Shown here: positions 35,911 through 48,900 of the stretch, in pieces
Layout: every line of letters starts with the position of its first letter
Numbering within the stretch: position 1 is the first letter of the stretch
Assembly (NCBI GenBank): GCA_015680905.1
Contig: CM027377.1
Location: forward strand, 27,366,501-27,430,500
Direction: 5' to 3'
Length of the DNA: 64,000 nt
From: Coptis chinensis
Lineage: Eukaryota; Streptophyta; Magnoliopsida; Ranunculales; Ranunculaceae
Program-made: the position numbers and the translations under genes
The notes under the pieces: model-generated
Seen by the model: the letters and a program-made list of their open reading frames with translations, nothing else
What the model was told of the DNA's origin: nothing
Database searches by the model: none

Positions 35911-36532
35911 TCTATATAACAAATAAGGGTGGTGGTGGACATCCAACACCACCCCCTAACTTTTGGATCTAGATTATGAGGTGGCAAATCCTAGGGCTTA
36001 TGAGGTGTGAGTTGTTTAATAGTGTGGAACAAGAGTGTTGCATCATTCTTGAAGTCAACAAATGCAGCTGGACTTTTAGTGGACTTCGGTAGGGCTTTTT
36101 GTCAGGTTTCTAATAGGCTTCGATTGGAGTTTTTTTAGTCGGACTTTGGTTGGAGTTTTTAATCACGGGCGGCGCGGATCGGCGCGCGAAGCGTCGATCG
36201 ATCGTAGTATCGGGGTATCGGAGCGCCGAAGGCACGCATTTCTATGTCATCTGGGGGTGGATCGCGTCGGGGAGTCGGCCGGCGTGTGTATTTGTGTCAA
36301 ATGCATCGGCGGATGCTTGCGTCGAACGCCAACGCAGCGTCGCGTATATGTGTCGTACGTGGACAAATGCGCATCGGGGCACCGAAGGCACACGTATTTG
36401 TAGTATGGCGGGAGGGGGGGATGCGCATCGGGGGTGCCGAAAGCACGCATATCTGTGTCGTAGGGGGGGCATATGAGCATCGGGGGGCCAAAAGCGTGCG
36501 TATCTATGTCGTATAGCACGGGCAAATACTAG
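35911..36532 (+). mobile_element. Small non-autonomous Helitron (Helitron 3)
   Basis: Starts A/TCTATATAACAAATAAGGG and ends GCACGGGCAAATACTAG/T, both matching plant Helitron termini. The first 19 bases differ at one position from the 5' end of the autonomous Helitron at 61065, and the 3' ends are also alike, so Helitron 2 or a relative could have mobilised it. A CGTGC...GCACG pairing can form the terminal hairpin. The 622-bp body holds no gene; its right half is a GC-rich minisatellite. Confidence 0.75.
36170..36525. repeat. GC-rich degenerate minisatellite inside Helitron 3
   Basis: About four to five imperfect copies of a roughly 50-bp unit built around GCGCATCGGGG, GCCGAAGGCACGCAT and TGTGTCGTA, in an otherwise AT-rich region. 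The last unit runs into the Helitron 3' terminus, so the repeat is made of subterminal sequence. Overlapping open frames on both strands are by-products of the GC content. Confidence 0.8.
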
Positions 36533-36613
36533 TAATAATACAAATGCAAGAAGAGTATATAGACATATGTCAAAATCATAGGCCAATCAATATCTATCTG
36601 AATCACAATCCCC
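36533..36613. repeat. 80-bp flank repeat, copy 2
   Basis: Second copy of 35826-35909, starting at the host T that follows Helitron 3. Confidence 0.85.
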
Positions 36614-37154
36614 AGAGTTGTTGGAAATTTATTTGCATCTACCTTGTGAGGCCACCACCTTTAATCAAATCATGATGCGTCTTTTTAAGTTAGTTTCCTA
36701 GACATAACCATAGTTCAAGATTTCTGAATTTATAAAATTCCGACAAATATTCCGCTATATTTTAAGTACATTTTGAAATTTATGTTGTTTCGCCTCTTGA
36801 TCCGGAATTCCAAATTTCTCAAAAACTGAAATATTTTGCAGAAAATTCCGTCGAAATCACGAACTATGGACATAACCCACCCACCCACATAAACAGACAA
36901 CTTTGACCGATTTGATTGGACCGCCAATGGAAACCAGATGTACCCAAAATTCGTGTTCATATCCCAAATTTATAAGCTTGAATATTTTGAAAGCACGAAA
37001 AAAATGGAAACGTATACATTTTTTTAAGCAGATAGTTGCAGCTCTATGCTGATTGGAACAATGAAGAACCGTACCGCTTCTTTGAATTTGTGATTAATTA
37101 AAACACGAATTATTCTTCAAATTTCGTTGTGTAACAAACTGCTACCAACCTTCT
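36614..37154. other. No gene seen
   Basis: AT-rich spacer without repeats or exons that I can support. Confidence 0.4.
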
Positions 37155-37330
37155 TACAAACTCGTGTTTCAATTAGAAATGTATGGTGGACTTCTTTTGA
37201 AAGTTCATAATGCTCTGTAGTTTAAGGCACCAACACTACCAGACTCCTACAGGTTGATAGCCAAGAAACTATTCTGGGGACCAAAGTAAAACGAAAATGA
37301 AATTTCAGACAGGTGCATGTGAACACTTAG
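37155..37330. repeat. Upstream-region direct repeat, copy 1 (partner 38990-39170)
   Basis: About 170 bp including TTTCAATTAGAAATGTATGG and AAGGCACCAACACTACCAG, repeated in the same orientation 1.8 kb closer to the latex-protein-like gene. Suggests a tandem duplication of that gene's upstream region. Confidence 0.8.
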
Positions 37331-37357
37331 AAAATACAACGTACCCTCCTGTTTTTC

Positions 37358-37489
37358 ACATTAATTAAATACAATGTACTTTTTTCTTGCCCAAAAATAC
37401 AATATGTACCACACTTTCCCCTTACATTAATTAAATACAATGTACTTTTTTCTTGCCCAAAAATACAATAAGTACCACACTTTCCCCAA
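37358..37489. repeat. Tandem repeat, two 66-bp units
   Basis: Two nearly identical units beginning ACATTAATTAAATACAATGT and ending ACCACACTTTCCCC. Non-coding. Confidence 0.9.
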
Positions 37490-38989
37490 AGAGAAATACA
37501 CAATCATTGCAACATGGTGATATTTTTGCTGCATTGTGAGTTTGTGAGTTGTGACCACCAATTGATTCAATCATTCAATCTTAATAAAATTCAAAGAGCC
37601 ATATCCTTTTCTTCCCAACTTCTAAAATTTTAAACAGTTTCATCTTGATTTTTAAGTTTTAAGATGAGGGCATTGGTTAATTCCTTCTTCAGTGAACGGG
37701 GTTGGAAATTGCTTCTTCTTTTATTTATTCTTTAGGTAAAAGAATTTGCAAAAAAAAAGGCTCTTTTTGGCCCCAAAAACCAAATTAGAAATTGTGTTTT
37801 TTTTCATCTTAACGAATTGATGTAATTGAAGGCTAAATGTTTGGCTTTTGGGTATTTGCCGAAATTGATTTGGCTTTTGTGAATTGAATTTAATTGATCA
37901 AAGAAGGCGATGAGTAAACGATGTATTTGCATGCCTACCAAAAGAAAAATGTTGTTGCATTGGAGACATAAGTAGTTGCTATAGAATCCCATTGTTCCTG
38001 GCTTCCATTAAAAGTTGTGCTTGAATCGCCATCAGATGAAGCCCCAATCATATTGTCGCTTTTGTAGCAATCTCCATTTGGATTAGTGTTCTCAGTGTCT
38101 ACTAGCATAGCAGCAGATAACTATTTGTGATATAAAAACTTGGTTTCGTTCCAGATTCTAGAATCAAGACCACCAATTGATAGTTTGTACTTTATACCAA
38201 TTATACACGATAAGAACACATCCTGGTTGTATCATATTCACTGATTACTAAAGGAGTTTATGAAGAACTTAAGAAGCTAGCGTTCAACTACTTTATAGTG
38301 TTTTTGTTCGGTGGTAGTTCAATTTCATTACGTGGGAGGAGATAACTATTCTGGTACATATTGAAAATTTGATTAATTGTCGAGGGTATTTTAGTCATAC
38401 AAATAAAATGAGAAAGGGGTGCAATTCACATGACTTTTTCTGACGGCTAATGCGCACGCCGTCCTGATTGTATCAATTGTAAAATATTGAAACTATTTGT
38501 ATTTAATGTAAAAAACAAAGTACAGTTGTATTTTTATGTCATCATGTCAAAAACAAATGCTATTTCAATTGTGCGAAAAGAGAACTTCCATTAAAAAATT
38601 TATATATTGTCCAAAATAAAAATAAAAAATAAAATTTCAATACCCAAACCAAAGAAAAAGAACGAGAAAAAAAGACAATGACAAAAAAATTAGATAAATA
38701 TTCTATTATGGATAATAACTATCATGTCCAAAATCGTGGGAGGCAATTCTTTTTACTTTGATCAAAATCATACATTTTCAAAACAAACTAGATAAATATC
38801 ACTTTTTTTTTTCTTTTTTTTTTCAATATTTTACTTTCTTATTAAAGCAAAAACTCTCACTAACTATAATTAATCTGTGTGGACACATGGCAACATACTA
38901 TTTGACCCACATGCCCACGTGCAAAAAGACTCACATACTAATTTTTTGCAATTGTGGGGACTAAGAAAAGGTCATGATGTATACTACCA
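37490..38989. other. No gene seen
   Basis: AT-rich spacer between the two upstream-region repeat copies. It could hold the remains of a lost duplicate of the downstream gene, but no coding trace is readable. Confidence 0.35.
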
Positions 38990-39170
38990 AACTTCTTACA
39001 AACTCATGTTTCAATTAGAAATGTATGGTAGATTTCCTTTTGAAAGTTCATAATGCTATTAAGGCACCAACACTACCAGCAGATTTCCTACAGGCACATA
39101 GCCAGGAAATTATTTTGGGGGCCAAAGTAGAACGAAAATTAAGTTTCAGGCAGGTGCGAACGCTTGGGGA
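38990..39170. repeat. Upstream-region direct repeat, copy 2
   Basis: Partner of 37155-37330; ends about 280 bp before the start codon at 39449, within the likely promoter. Confidence 0.8.
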
Positions 39171-39323
39171 AAAAAAATATTTCAATTGTGGGGACTAGGA
39201 AAGGGTCATGCATGACTCATGATGTAAGATGTATAGATCAATAACTTACCATAGGAGTGTGCTTAATATATTTAATTAGAGGTACGGGATAAGGTATTCA
39301 TAACCTGGGTGTGCACTTGGCCT

Positions 39324-39333
39324 CCTATATATA
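39324..39333 (+). promoter_or_regulatory. TATA box of latex-protein-like gene
   Basis: CTATATATAG lies about 120 bp upstream of the ATG at 39449 and is followed by a pyrimidine-rich leader (CAAAGTTTCTCTTCTATATA). Position and context fit a plant core promoter. Confidence 0.6.
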
Positions 39334-39448
39334 GTGCAACCCATGTTGCTTCTAATTTTCATTCTACACAAAGTTTCTCTTCTATATACTTCCCTATGCA
39401 TCAGCCTATTGTTGATCATATCACCCAATAAAAACCAAGTATCAGTCA

Positions 39449-42400
39449 ATGGGTGTGCTTGAATTCGACATAAAGGTCAAGTCCCCAGCAGATAAGTTCT
39501 GGAGAGGTCTAGAGGACTCTGCCACTATCTTCCCCAAGATCTTTCCTGAACGAATTAAGAGTGTCGAGATAGTTGAAGGTGATGGACTAAAGCCTGGTTC
39601 CATCCGAATCTTGAAATACGTTGAAGGTAATTAATAAGATGGTCACTTTATAACTACTCATAGATAGTTTCATACATTTTGTTCTAGGTCATCCAATATT
39701 AATTTAGCATAGTGCGCAGATGATACATTTGTTTTCTTACGCATATATAGGTACGCCAGGAATCACATTTGCTAAGGAGAAAATGGAACTTCTAGATGAT
39801 GAAAACAAAATCTTGGTGTACAGTGTCATTGAAGGGGAAATAACTGTTGGGGATTATACCAATATCAATCGATTCCCCTACTACACAGATAACTTGTATA
39901 TGAACACAATTCAACTCCGGACAAAATCTAAATATCAACTACAACCTATACTAACATGCCCAACTCGCTAAACAACTATTAACAACGATAATAATGTAAA
40001 AGCGGAAAAGCAAAACCACAACACAAAGATTTACCGTGGTTCGGCCAATGATGCCTACTTCCACAAGAGCCAGTTCTTTATAAAGTGGGAAGGAAGATTA
40101 CAATCTCTCCTTTTCAGTCTCTCACCTTACTAGATCACTCTTATCTCTTTACAGGGTTGTATCTCTGTAAAGGTTATCTCTCAATCTTAATAGCTTTCAA
40201 GATTGGGTTTCTCTCTTTGTTTTAGTCTGGATTCCAATCCTTCTGACTTGGTTAGGTTTTCCCAAACCTTGATTTTGGTTTTTATCTCCAAAAACCAAAT
40301 TTCGCGGTTACTGTAGCGAGGCCCACGAAAATTAGACACGCTGGCGCTGCTTTCGCGCTGGTCGGTAATTCAACGTATCTTGTCCGAGCGCGGTCGCTTG
40401 GCGCGCTGGCGGGTCGCCGCAACGAGTCCGAGCGGGTGGTTCGCCATGAGCCTTGAGCGCTGCCCGCTAAATCGATCCGGCCAAATTTGCTCCGTTTATC
40501 TCGGCTCTGTTTCTCTCCTCATGTGAGGGATAACTCCGACAATCTCCCCTCGAACGGGAGGAGGGATACCTCCATGCAATTGCCAAATCAACGGAAGAGA
40601 GTCCGCTACCATTCCGCGATAGCAAAAATATCAAACTTACCTTTCGGTAAGACTTTGGTCATCATATCCGACCCCGTTCTTGTCGGTATGGATCTTCTCG
40701 ATACACAAATGCTTGTCTTCGAAAGTACTTCTCTAATCCAATGATAACGCGGTGTATGTGCTTGGATCTAGAATGAAAACTTCGGATTCTTGCTCGAAGT
40801 GGATGGCGCCTCGACCGTCACATAGAACTACAAACTGTTTACGCTTTAGCCCTAGTTCGTCGAAGAACCTCTTCATCCATAGCATCTCTTTGCAACACTT
40901 TCGGTGGCTGCAATATACTCGAAACTTCAGTAGTGGAGAGGGCAACACACTTTTGCAACTTAGATTGCCAAGAAACCTCCCCCGCAAAAGTAACCCGGAT
41001 AACCGGAGGTGGACTTCATCGAAATCAAAATCACCGCCATGTCCGCATCGATTGTAGCTTCAAGTAAGGGCTTACTTCCACCAAAGCATAAACATGATTT
41101 GGAAGTGCCTTTGAGATATCTCAATATCCACTTAACACCTTCCTAATGCTCCCCGACCCGGATTTGATGAAATCGCTTACAACACCAACAAATAAAGCAA
41201 TATCCGGTCTAGTACACACCATGGCATACATCAAATCGCCTTCAATCGCGATGGATAAGGAATCTTTTCCATCGACTCTGCTCATGCTCACCCTTAGGAC
41301 ACATCTCTTTGGTCATGTGGAACCGCCACCAAGCGCATAACTAATCGGATTCGCTTGATCCATGTTGAATCTCTTCAACACCTTTCCAATGTAGCTTTCT
41401 TGAAAGCCACAACTTCCCACTCTTTTCGCTCCGAAAGTGATCCGCGATCCCAAGTATCTCGCTTTGCTTGATCCAAATCCTTCATGTCAAAGGACTTACT
41501 CCAGTCTTTCTTTAGTTTGGATATCTTGTTGATGTTTGGGCCAACTATCAACATATCATCCACATACAAATAATAGCACTATGAAATCCCCATCCGGAAA
41601 TCTCTCAACAAACGCCTGATGATCGGAAGCGGACTTCTTGTATCCTTGCTTCGCCATAAAGGAGTCAAACTTTATGTACCACCGTCTCGGTGCTTGCTTC
41701 AACCCATACAAGCTCTTTATCGGCTTGCATACTAGGTGCTCCTTGCCTTTGACCTCAAACCCTCGGGCGGGTCCATGTAGACATCTTCTTCAAGGTCTCC
41801 ATGAAAAAAGTTGTCTTAACATCTAGTCTTCAACCTCTAGGTTCATACTTTCGCCATACCCAATACCACCGGGATATAAGTCATCTTCACTACAAGAGAG
41901 AAAAGCTCATCAAAGTCAATCCCTTTCCTTTGACCGAATCCTTTCCGCAACAAGGTGAGCTTTGTGCCTTGGGTGAGGATTGTTCTCCTCATGCTTGACT
42001 TTGTATATCCACTTATTCTTTAGAACTTTTCTCCCCGTGGGTTTCTCGACTAACTTCATAAGTGTGATTCTTATGCAAAGAATCCATCTCGTCATGCATG
42101 GCCTTCAACCACTTTTCTTTGTCTATACCTTCAAGTGCCTCTTGATAGTACATAGGTTCTCCACCATCCGATAAGAAGCGTGCACGCATGTGGTGGATAC
42201 CGTTGAAGCTAGTCTCCTCCGTCGGACCTCCTTTGCCACATCTGGCCGGCCTCGGGAGGTTGCACTTCGCTTGCTCGGTGGTGGTTCATGCATCTCATAT
42301 GCATCTTCTATACCAATAGGTTCTATCCCATCATGAGCAATAGGATTCTCATCATGAGCTTCAAACTCATGGTTCTCTGATTCTCAATGCCTTTCGCACG

Positions 42401-45400
42401 CTTCCACAAGTGGGAACTTCGGGTTCTCAAATCAACAAGATCATTGGTGAAAGCCTCAGCTTCTCACCTCCTCAAAGTCTGCTATGGTTTGGTCTTCTAA
42501 GAACACAACATCTCGACTTTGGATTACCTTCTTGTTAATCGGATCATAGAGTTTGTAACCAAACTTTTCATCTCCATAACCCGAAAAATGCAATTGCTTG
42601 GCTTTGTCATCAAGCTTGGATCTCTCATCCTTCGAATATGCACAAATGCCTTGCACCCAAATACCCTCAAGTATCCATAATCAATATCTCTCCGACCATA
42701 CTCTCTAGATAATCACTATTCGGAGGCTTTGCGGCGACAAGTTGATCACATGCACGCGGTGTGCGCGATTGCTTCTACCCAAGAGTTTCTAGGTAGCTTA
42801 GAGTGAGATAGCATGCATCTCATCCTCTCTACAATGGTGCGGTTCATTCTCTCTGCTATTCCATTCTGTTATGGTGTCTTGGGAACGGTGCGCTCATGAC
42901 CGAATCCCATGACTCGCAATACTCTTCAAATGGCCCAATGTACTCACCCCCATTATCCGAAATAATACACTTCAACAACTTCCCAGGTCTCTCTTTCCAC
43001 CATCTTTGTGGAATTTCTCAAACACGCCAAGTACTTCATCCTTGGTCTTCGACTATAGGCCCATATATTTCTTGACGATCATCAATGAATGTCAAGAAGT
43101 AAGCTCCCTGGTGGGACTTTACTCTCATAGGACCACATAAGTGCGTGTGCACTAGTTCAAGGGCGATTGTCCTTCTCGTGAGTCGGGAATCTTTAGAAAG
43201 ACACCGTGTTGCTTTCCTACCAAACGGTGAGTACATGTATCTAAATGTGTACCTTTAATGTCCGGCCGCGACCTTTTGCTTAGCAAGAACTTCCATCCCT
43301 TTTATGCCCGTGTGACCGCGATCTCTTGTGCCACCAGCTCGGATGAAGCTTCTTCTTACGCGCATTCGCTTCGCTTTACACAAACTAGCCTGTGTTTTAT
43401 AAAGAGAGCAAGTTTTCTTTCCTCCGGCTGCTTCAATGGAACCTCTGCTTTCGGTTTATATACCCGCTACCAAACGAGTTTACAAAAGCCATCGCCATCT
43501 AATTTCCCGCCGAAATTAGGCTTAGCCGTATGTTAGGGGACATGTCTTACATCCTTGAGTGTCAAGGTGTAGCCGACATTGGTTTCTACATGAACATCTC
43601 CAATGCCTATAATCTTTGATACGCCAATCGTTACCCATCCTTACTTCACCATATTCACCACGGTTGTAGGTAGTGAAGAATCCCCCTGCGCGATTGTGAC
43701 GTGATAGGATGCTCCTATATCTATCACCCACTCGTATCCCGACATGAGGTACTAAGGCAAAGACACACCATAATCGACCTGAATTCCCACTAGGTCGCCG
43801 ACTAGTGCGGTAGTATCTCTGACTGTGTTTCCGTTCCTCTACACCATGTCTTCATGTACACAGTTATTCTTCTCATCCCTCTTCAGTGTTCTGCACTCAT
43901 ATCTGAAGTGGCCTTTGGTGGCACAATAGTAACATTGCCTCTCTTCCTTAGGAGTTCTAGCTTCACCCCTAGATTTATACGTCATCACCTCTAGAACGAG
44001 ATGGTTTTTCGTTTCGACCTCCCCCCTTTCTCGTGAAAAGGATCTCGAGTGAGAGGAGCTGCTTCTTTGCACTCCTTCTAGTCTCCTCATTCAACAAAGG
44101 CGTGGTAGCCATCTCTATGGTAACAATTCCATCCTTGGCGCTCCATGTAGAGAAACCGCTAATGTCTCCCAACTTTCGGGGTAGAGAGCCTAATAGAAAC
44201 AAAGCCTCAACTTCGTCTCCCAAATTGATCTTTATCAAATGCATCCGATTGATGATATTCTCAGACTTCATTAAGATGCTTTCGACATTGAAGAACCTTC
44301 TTGGTACTTCGTGGTTCGCAAACTTCTTAACGACTAGCACTTTGTTTCCACCCGACTTCCTCTCATACAGTCTTCGAAGTTCTTCCCACACGTGAAGGCT
44401 GTAGTCTCTTAAGGACACATGGTGAAAGACAATCATCGTCAATCCACTGTCGAATGTATCCAATCGCTTTTTTTCGTCAAGCTTTTTCCACTCAGCCTCA
44501 TCAATCTTTTCTAGTTTTACTCCCTCATTCTCAATGGGAAGTGCCAAGTCCTTGCAGTATAGCAAGTCTTCCATCTTGGCTTTCCAGATGGTGTAGTTCT
44601 TCCTATTCAAACTCATCATGCAAGTGTTCACTGAATGGTCCATCTCTACAAGTTATTTAACCTCAAATCTTCTCTCAGGAATTTAAAAAACACCTTCCGA
44701 CCAAGATTCGGATAACACCAGGCTATTCTAACCAAGGCTCTGATACCACTTGTTGGGGATTATACCAATATCAATTGATTCCACCACTACACAGATAACT
44801 TGTATATGAACACAATTCAACTCCGGACAAAATCTAAATATCAACTACAACCTATATTAACATGCCCAACTCGCTAAAACAACTATTAACAATGATAATA
44901 ATGTAAAGCAGTAAAAGCAAACCACAACACAAAGATTTACCATGGTTCGGCCAATGATGCCTACTTCCACAAGAGCCAGCTCTTTATAAAGTGGGAAGGA
45001 AGATTACAATCTCTCCTTTTCAGTCTCTCACCTTACTAGATCACTCTTATCTCTTTACAGGGTTGTATCTCTGTAAAGGTTATCTCTCAATCTTGATAGC
45101 TTTCAAGATTGGGTTTCTCTCTTTGTTTTAGTCTGGATTCCAATCCTTCTGACTTGGTTAGGTTTTCCCAAACCTTGATTTTGGTTTTTATCTCCAAAAA
45201 CCAAATTTCAATTCTTATGATCGAGGCCCACGAAATTAGACACGGGCTGGCGCCGCGGCGCTGGTCGCCTAACGTGATCGAGTTCGAAACGCTGGTCGCA
45301 CTTTGAGAGCCGTCACGTAACGTGATCGAGTCCGGCGCTGGCCGAATTTAATCCGGCCTTTAATTTGCTCCGTTTCTCTCCAGCTCTGTTTCTCTCCTCA

Positions 45401-45603
45401 TGTGAGGGATAACTCTAACAATAACACATCTTTATAAGAGTTTTAAGGTTCATTTACATGTTGTTCCTAAAGAGGAGGGGAGCCTGGTGAAGTGGGGTCT
45501 AGAGTATGAAAAGGCAAGCGAAGAAGTTCCTGAACCAGATCATATAAAACAAACTGCAACAAAGGCCTTTAACTGTTTAGATGCCTACCTTCTCCAGGCA
45601 TGA
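39449..45603 (+). pseudogene. Major latex protein-like (Bet v 1) gene, split by a Copia insertion
   Basis: Exon 1 (39449-39626) encodes MGVLEFDIKVKSPADKFW to ILKYVEG. An intron with donor GTAATT and acceptor ATATATAG follows. Exon 2 begins at 39751 (GTPGITFAKEKMELLDDENK) and is interrupted at 39844 by a 5.6-kb retroelement. The host frame resumes at 45421 and ends at 45603 (YKSFKVHLHVVPKEEGSLV ... CLDAYLLQA). Leaving out the insert and one copy of the 5-bp target duplicate, the host sequence is about 149 codons in one frame, the normal family length, with the single intron at the usual site. MLPs are cytosolic Bet v 1-fold proteins that bind hydrophobic ligands and are linked to stress and development. 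No other damage is visible, so the insertion probably inactivated a previously good gene. Confidence 0.88.
39845..45420 (-). mobile_element. Ty1/Copia LTR retrotransposon inserted in host exon, broken
   Basis: Fossil Copia element of 5.6 kb on the minus strand with LTRs of 697 bp (39845-40541) and 670 bp (44751-45420), TGTTGG...AACA ends and an exact 5-bp target duplication, ATAAC (39840-39844, 45421-45425). The primer-binding site for tRNA-Met (TGGTATCAGAGCCTTGG) abuts the LTR at 44750, and a purine tract lies at the other inner LTR edge, fixing the orientation. Gag-, integrase- and reverse-transcriptase-like segments are recognisable. The coding region is broken in many places, about a dozen or more. 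Most of the LTR pair differs by only a few percent, but the inner CG-rich stretch (about 40310-40480) is much more divergent. Confidence 0.92.
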
Positions 45604-45924
45604 AAAAGGTCACATGTGATGGTTTCCTACGTATTAAATAAAGCCTTATGTTGAGGTTTTCTTAAAGTATCCTTTTTTTTTTTTGGTAAACCTTAAAGTA
45701 TCTCTTAGTATCTTTCGTAGTATCTTGAAACAATTACTTTTCTTGGGTTTGTTCGATCATGGCTAGCTAGCTTAACCTAACTAGCAACAACTGTACGTCC
45801 TTCTGTTATGAACATGCAAGTATCAGTAGACTGAGCTTGTAAGTGATGCGTGGGACTATTCTTGCTCTTGGAAAACTTATTGTATCTGATCTTGTTTCTA
45901 TATTAATGAATGTCTTATATTATG
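45604..45924 (+). other. 3' flank of latex-protein-like gene
   Basis: Non-coding, with a T-run near 45670 and AATGAATGT/AATAAA-like words suitable for polyadenylation near 45905. No other gene. Confidence 0.4.
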
Positions 45925-48900
45925 ATAGTTTTGTTAAGCAATAACCTGTGTTAGTTACCATAATTAGTGAAGATCATGTATTAACTTGTGTTTCCATAAT
46001 TAGTGAAGATCATGTATTATTGTATTATTCTTTTTTTATTCTATTAATCTTTATTGCTTTATTAGGCTTGCAAACATCTTATATATACCTCAAAGAAGAG
46101 AAGAATAATACATGTGTCACGCCCCGAGACCCCAGCACACATCCCAAGGACGATGAGTGAATCTCGAGGCTGACACCCTCACAATTCTACCGAAATTTCG
46201 GCAGAGTTTCCTTTGTTTAATCGACCTTCGTAAACCCTAAAACCTGTCATAAACCTGTCATAACCTGGAAATCCTAAACTACAAACTTCCAACAACCATA
46301 TATATACAACCCAACCTTCTAAACAACATTATATACATCCACCCACTGTTTAAGTGTAACTGCTACTCGAATACATCAAATAAATACATCAAAAGGAGCG
46401 GAGCTCTATAAATATACAACCAAAAGAAAAGAGCTATGCTCATTATATACAGCAAAAGAATAACCTAGCTTATCTCTATACAGCCCAAAAGTATAAACTT
46501 GACTCTGTCTCTCGTCAAGCATAAGGGAATCCTCCCAAATCCCCATAACCCTCATCGCTAGGGTTAGGAAAAGCCTCCTCCGCAACTGGCTCGTCTGAAA
46601 TGTTAAGTAGGATGAGCAACAACGATGCCCAGTAGAAACACACATAACCAATAAATAGTCTACTTATAGAAAACATTTAAAACATGCAGGGTTTCTATAA
46701 TAGTATTCAAATATTGTGACTATGTATATATACATCACTAACTAGCAGAAATCATCTCGACATGCTTTATTGATATACAAAATAGAGTTTTTTCACATTC
46801 ATCATACAACTATTGTGGCCGCTGCATCTTATTAGAATGGTGAGGGTAACGACCGGGTACTCAGTCCCGGGCAATCTCGGTTCAAGATTTCTTTCCGGTG
46901 TGAACCATGCACCGTTGTTTTCCCCGATTTTACCGGGCAGGAGCTGAAATGCCGTTGTTGTGTTCGTTCGACACAAAAAATCCCCAAAGCTTTTAGGGCT
47001 CAAAGTGGACCACGGACCACGACCCCCATACGGGCTGTCACCTAATTTACGGTGGTCAACCGTTCGACGACTGCAGACTGCTCAGGATCCTGACACACAT
47101 CCAGGAGTGGACTAAACTCTCACTCCTCGCGTCTAAAACCTCATCGAGGTAGCATGTAACCCCACACAAGCTAATCACCATACAACGTGACACGTACAAG
47201 CATGGTTATCTAGAAAAGTAGAAAAGGAATTCCCGGACTACATCCAGTGATGCATCCCTTTAAAGGTGGCCCACCACCTCGAAAGGTGTACACCACAGTT
47301 GGAATCCTAGAGCGAACTGCCGTCTCCAGAATTTCGATAACAGTTCCTTCTTTATTGGAATTCACAATTCCTTTTCTAAATCCCCTCGTGATAAGCATAG
47401 TAATATCTATATATATACTCGTATTACCGATTGTTTTCAAATACTCTATTTACATATTTAGTTTTTCTTTTTAAAACTGTTGGTTCTTTATGTGTGAGTT
47501 CCTGGATTTCTCACCATCGAGTAAAAACAACCTATGACTCCCAAACGGGCCAGTCATAGTAAATAACAACCGATGATTCCCAAACGGCGAATCATCGTAA
47601 ATAACCACGAAACTCTATCCCGGGGACAATCCAGAACCTCACACATATTTACAAACAACCCGGGTAATCCTCACCCGCATACAAAATCCATCTCTCTGTC
47701 TCCTTACTGAGATAAGAGACGCGAACCCTTCCCAAAACCAGTTTTTCTCTTTTAACAAAGAAAGCAAATCTCCGCTACCCCGATTTTACCAAAAAAACCA
47801 TTTCACACGAAAGCTATCTATATATACAGTTTATGTCGAGGAAATACAGTGCAAAACATGAATATCATATATACATGCATGGTTGATAAGCAACTATCTA
47901 TTTCCTATTTAAATAATTCAAATCATGCATGAAAATAAGCAGACTATATATTGGTATGTAGGTTCCTACCTTAGCAAGCTCCGTTCTCCTCAAGCCCACT
48001 TAACTAAATCCATCCCGCTTAACCGAATCCAACTCCTATAAAATCATATAAGCCCAATCGTAAATCTATTAGAACCCGAAAAAGACAATTAATATTTCCT
48101 TTCAACATAAGTCGAAAGAAATAATTACTCGTTGATTATATTAACCACTAACGTAATTATTAACATACTACCCTTCTAGTTACCAAAAGTTTTGTTCTAG
48201 ACTGTTATAGGCCACCACAAACCGTTACAGAACACCGACAGGCTGCTGTCAGGCAGTCTAACTACAGGCCATTTCCAGTTCTTACATATATTTTCTCAGT
48301 AACTTAACCCCTTTAGATGCTTCGTATTCACTCTCCTCCCATCCCACACAAATTTCCATTTGTAATAAGATCCCAATCCAAGTCCAAATTTCCACTACAA
48401 CCCATTCCACACCCTTCGGTTCATATTAAATCTAATAACAATTACTGTCGTGTTCCTTATCAATCGTGCATTACTGAATCAAATCCTAAACAAGTTTAGA
48501 CTAACATAACTTCTTTAAATTAAAGTGAATATAGCAATTCTTACCGAGTCAGCAAGCAAAATCGCTCCTAGCTTGCTGCTCCACCAAAATCGCTCCACTT
48601 TGTCGCCACCCACAGCTGCTGTCGACATAACAACCACCCCATTCAATTATCTTTCATCCAATACCACTAATTAACTCGAAATCGAGTTTACACTATCGAT
48701 TTGTAGGCGAAATTCACTAACCTTTCGCGAAAACCCGACGCACTCCAAGAATTTTCGGCTCCACCACTGTTTCACTCCACTCCAGCTCTTCCAACTGCTA
48801 CTGCCGACCTTCAACACCCCCAATACACTCAGTTACAATCGATATATCCAATTCCATCAATATTTAAATCAAATTATCAAATAGATACGAAATCGCACTC

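Noticed and set aside
36146-36586. Five overlapping open frames on both strands
   Set aside because: Long frames arise from the GC-rich minisatellite; no domain and no agreement between frames.
40487-42174. Plus-strand frames across the second Copia element
   Set aside because: Antisense to the element, which is oriented minus by its primer-binding site.
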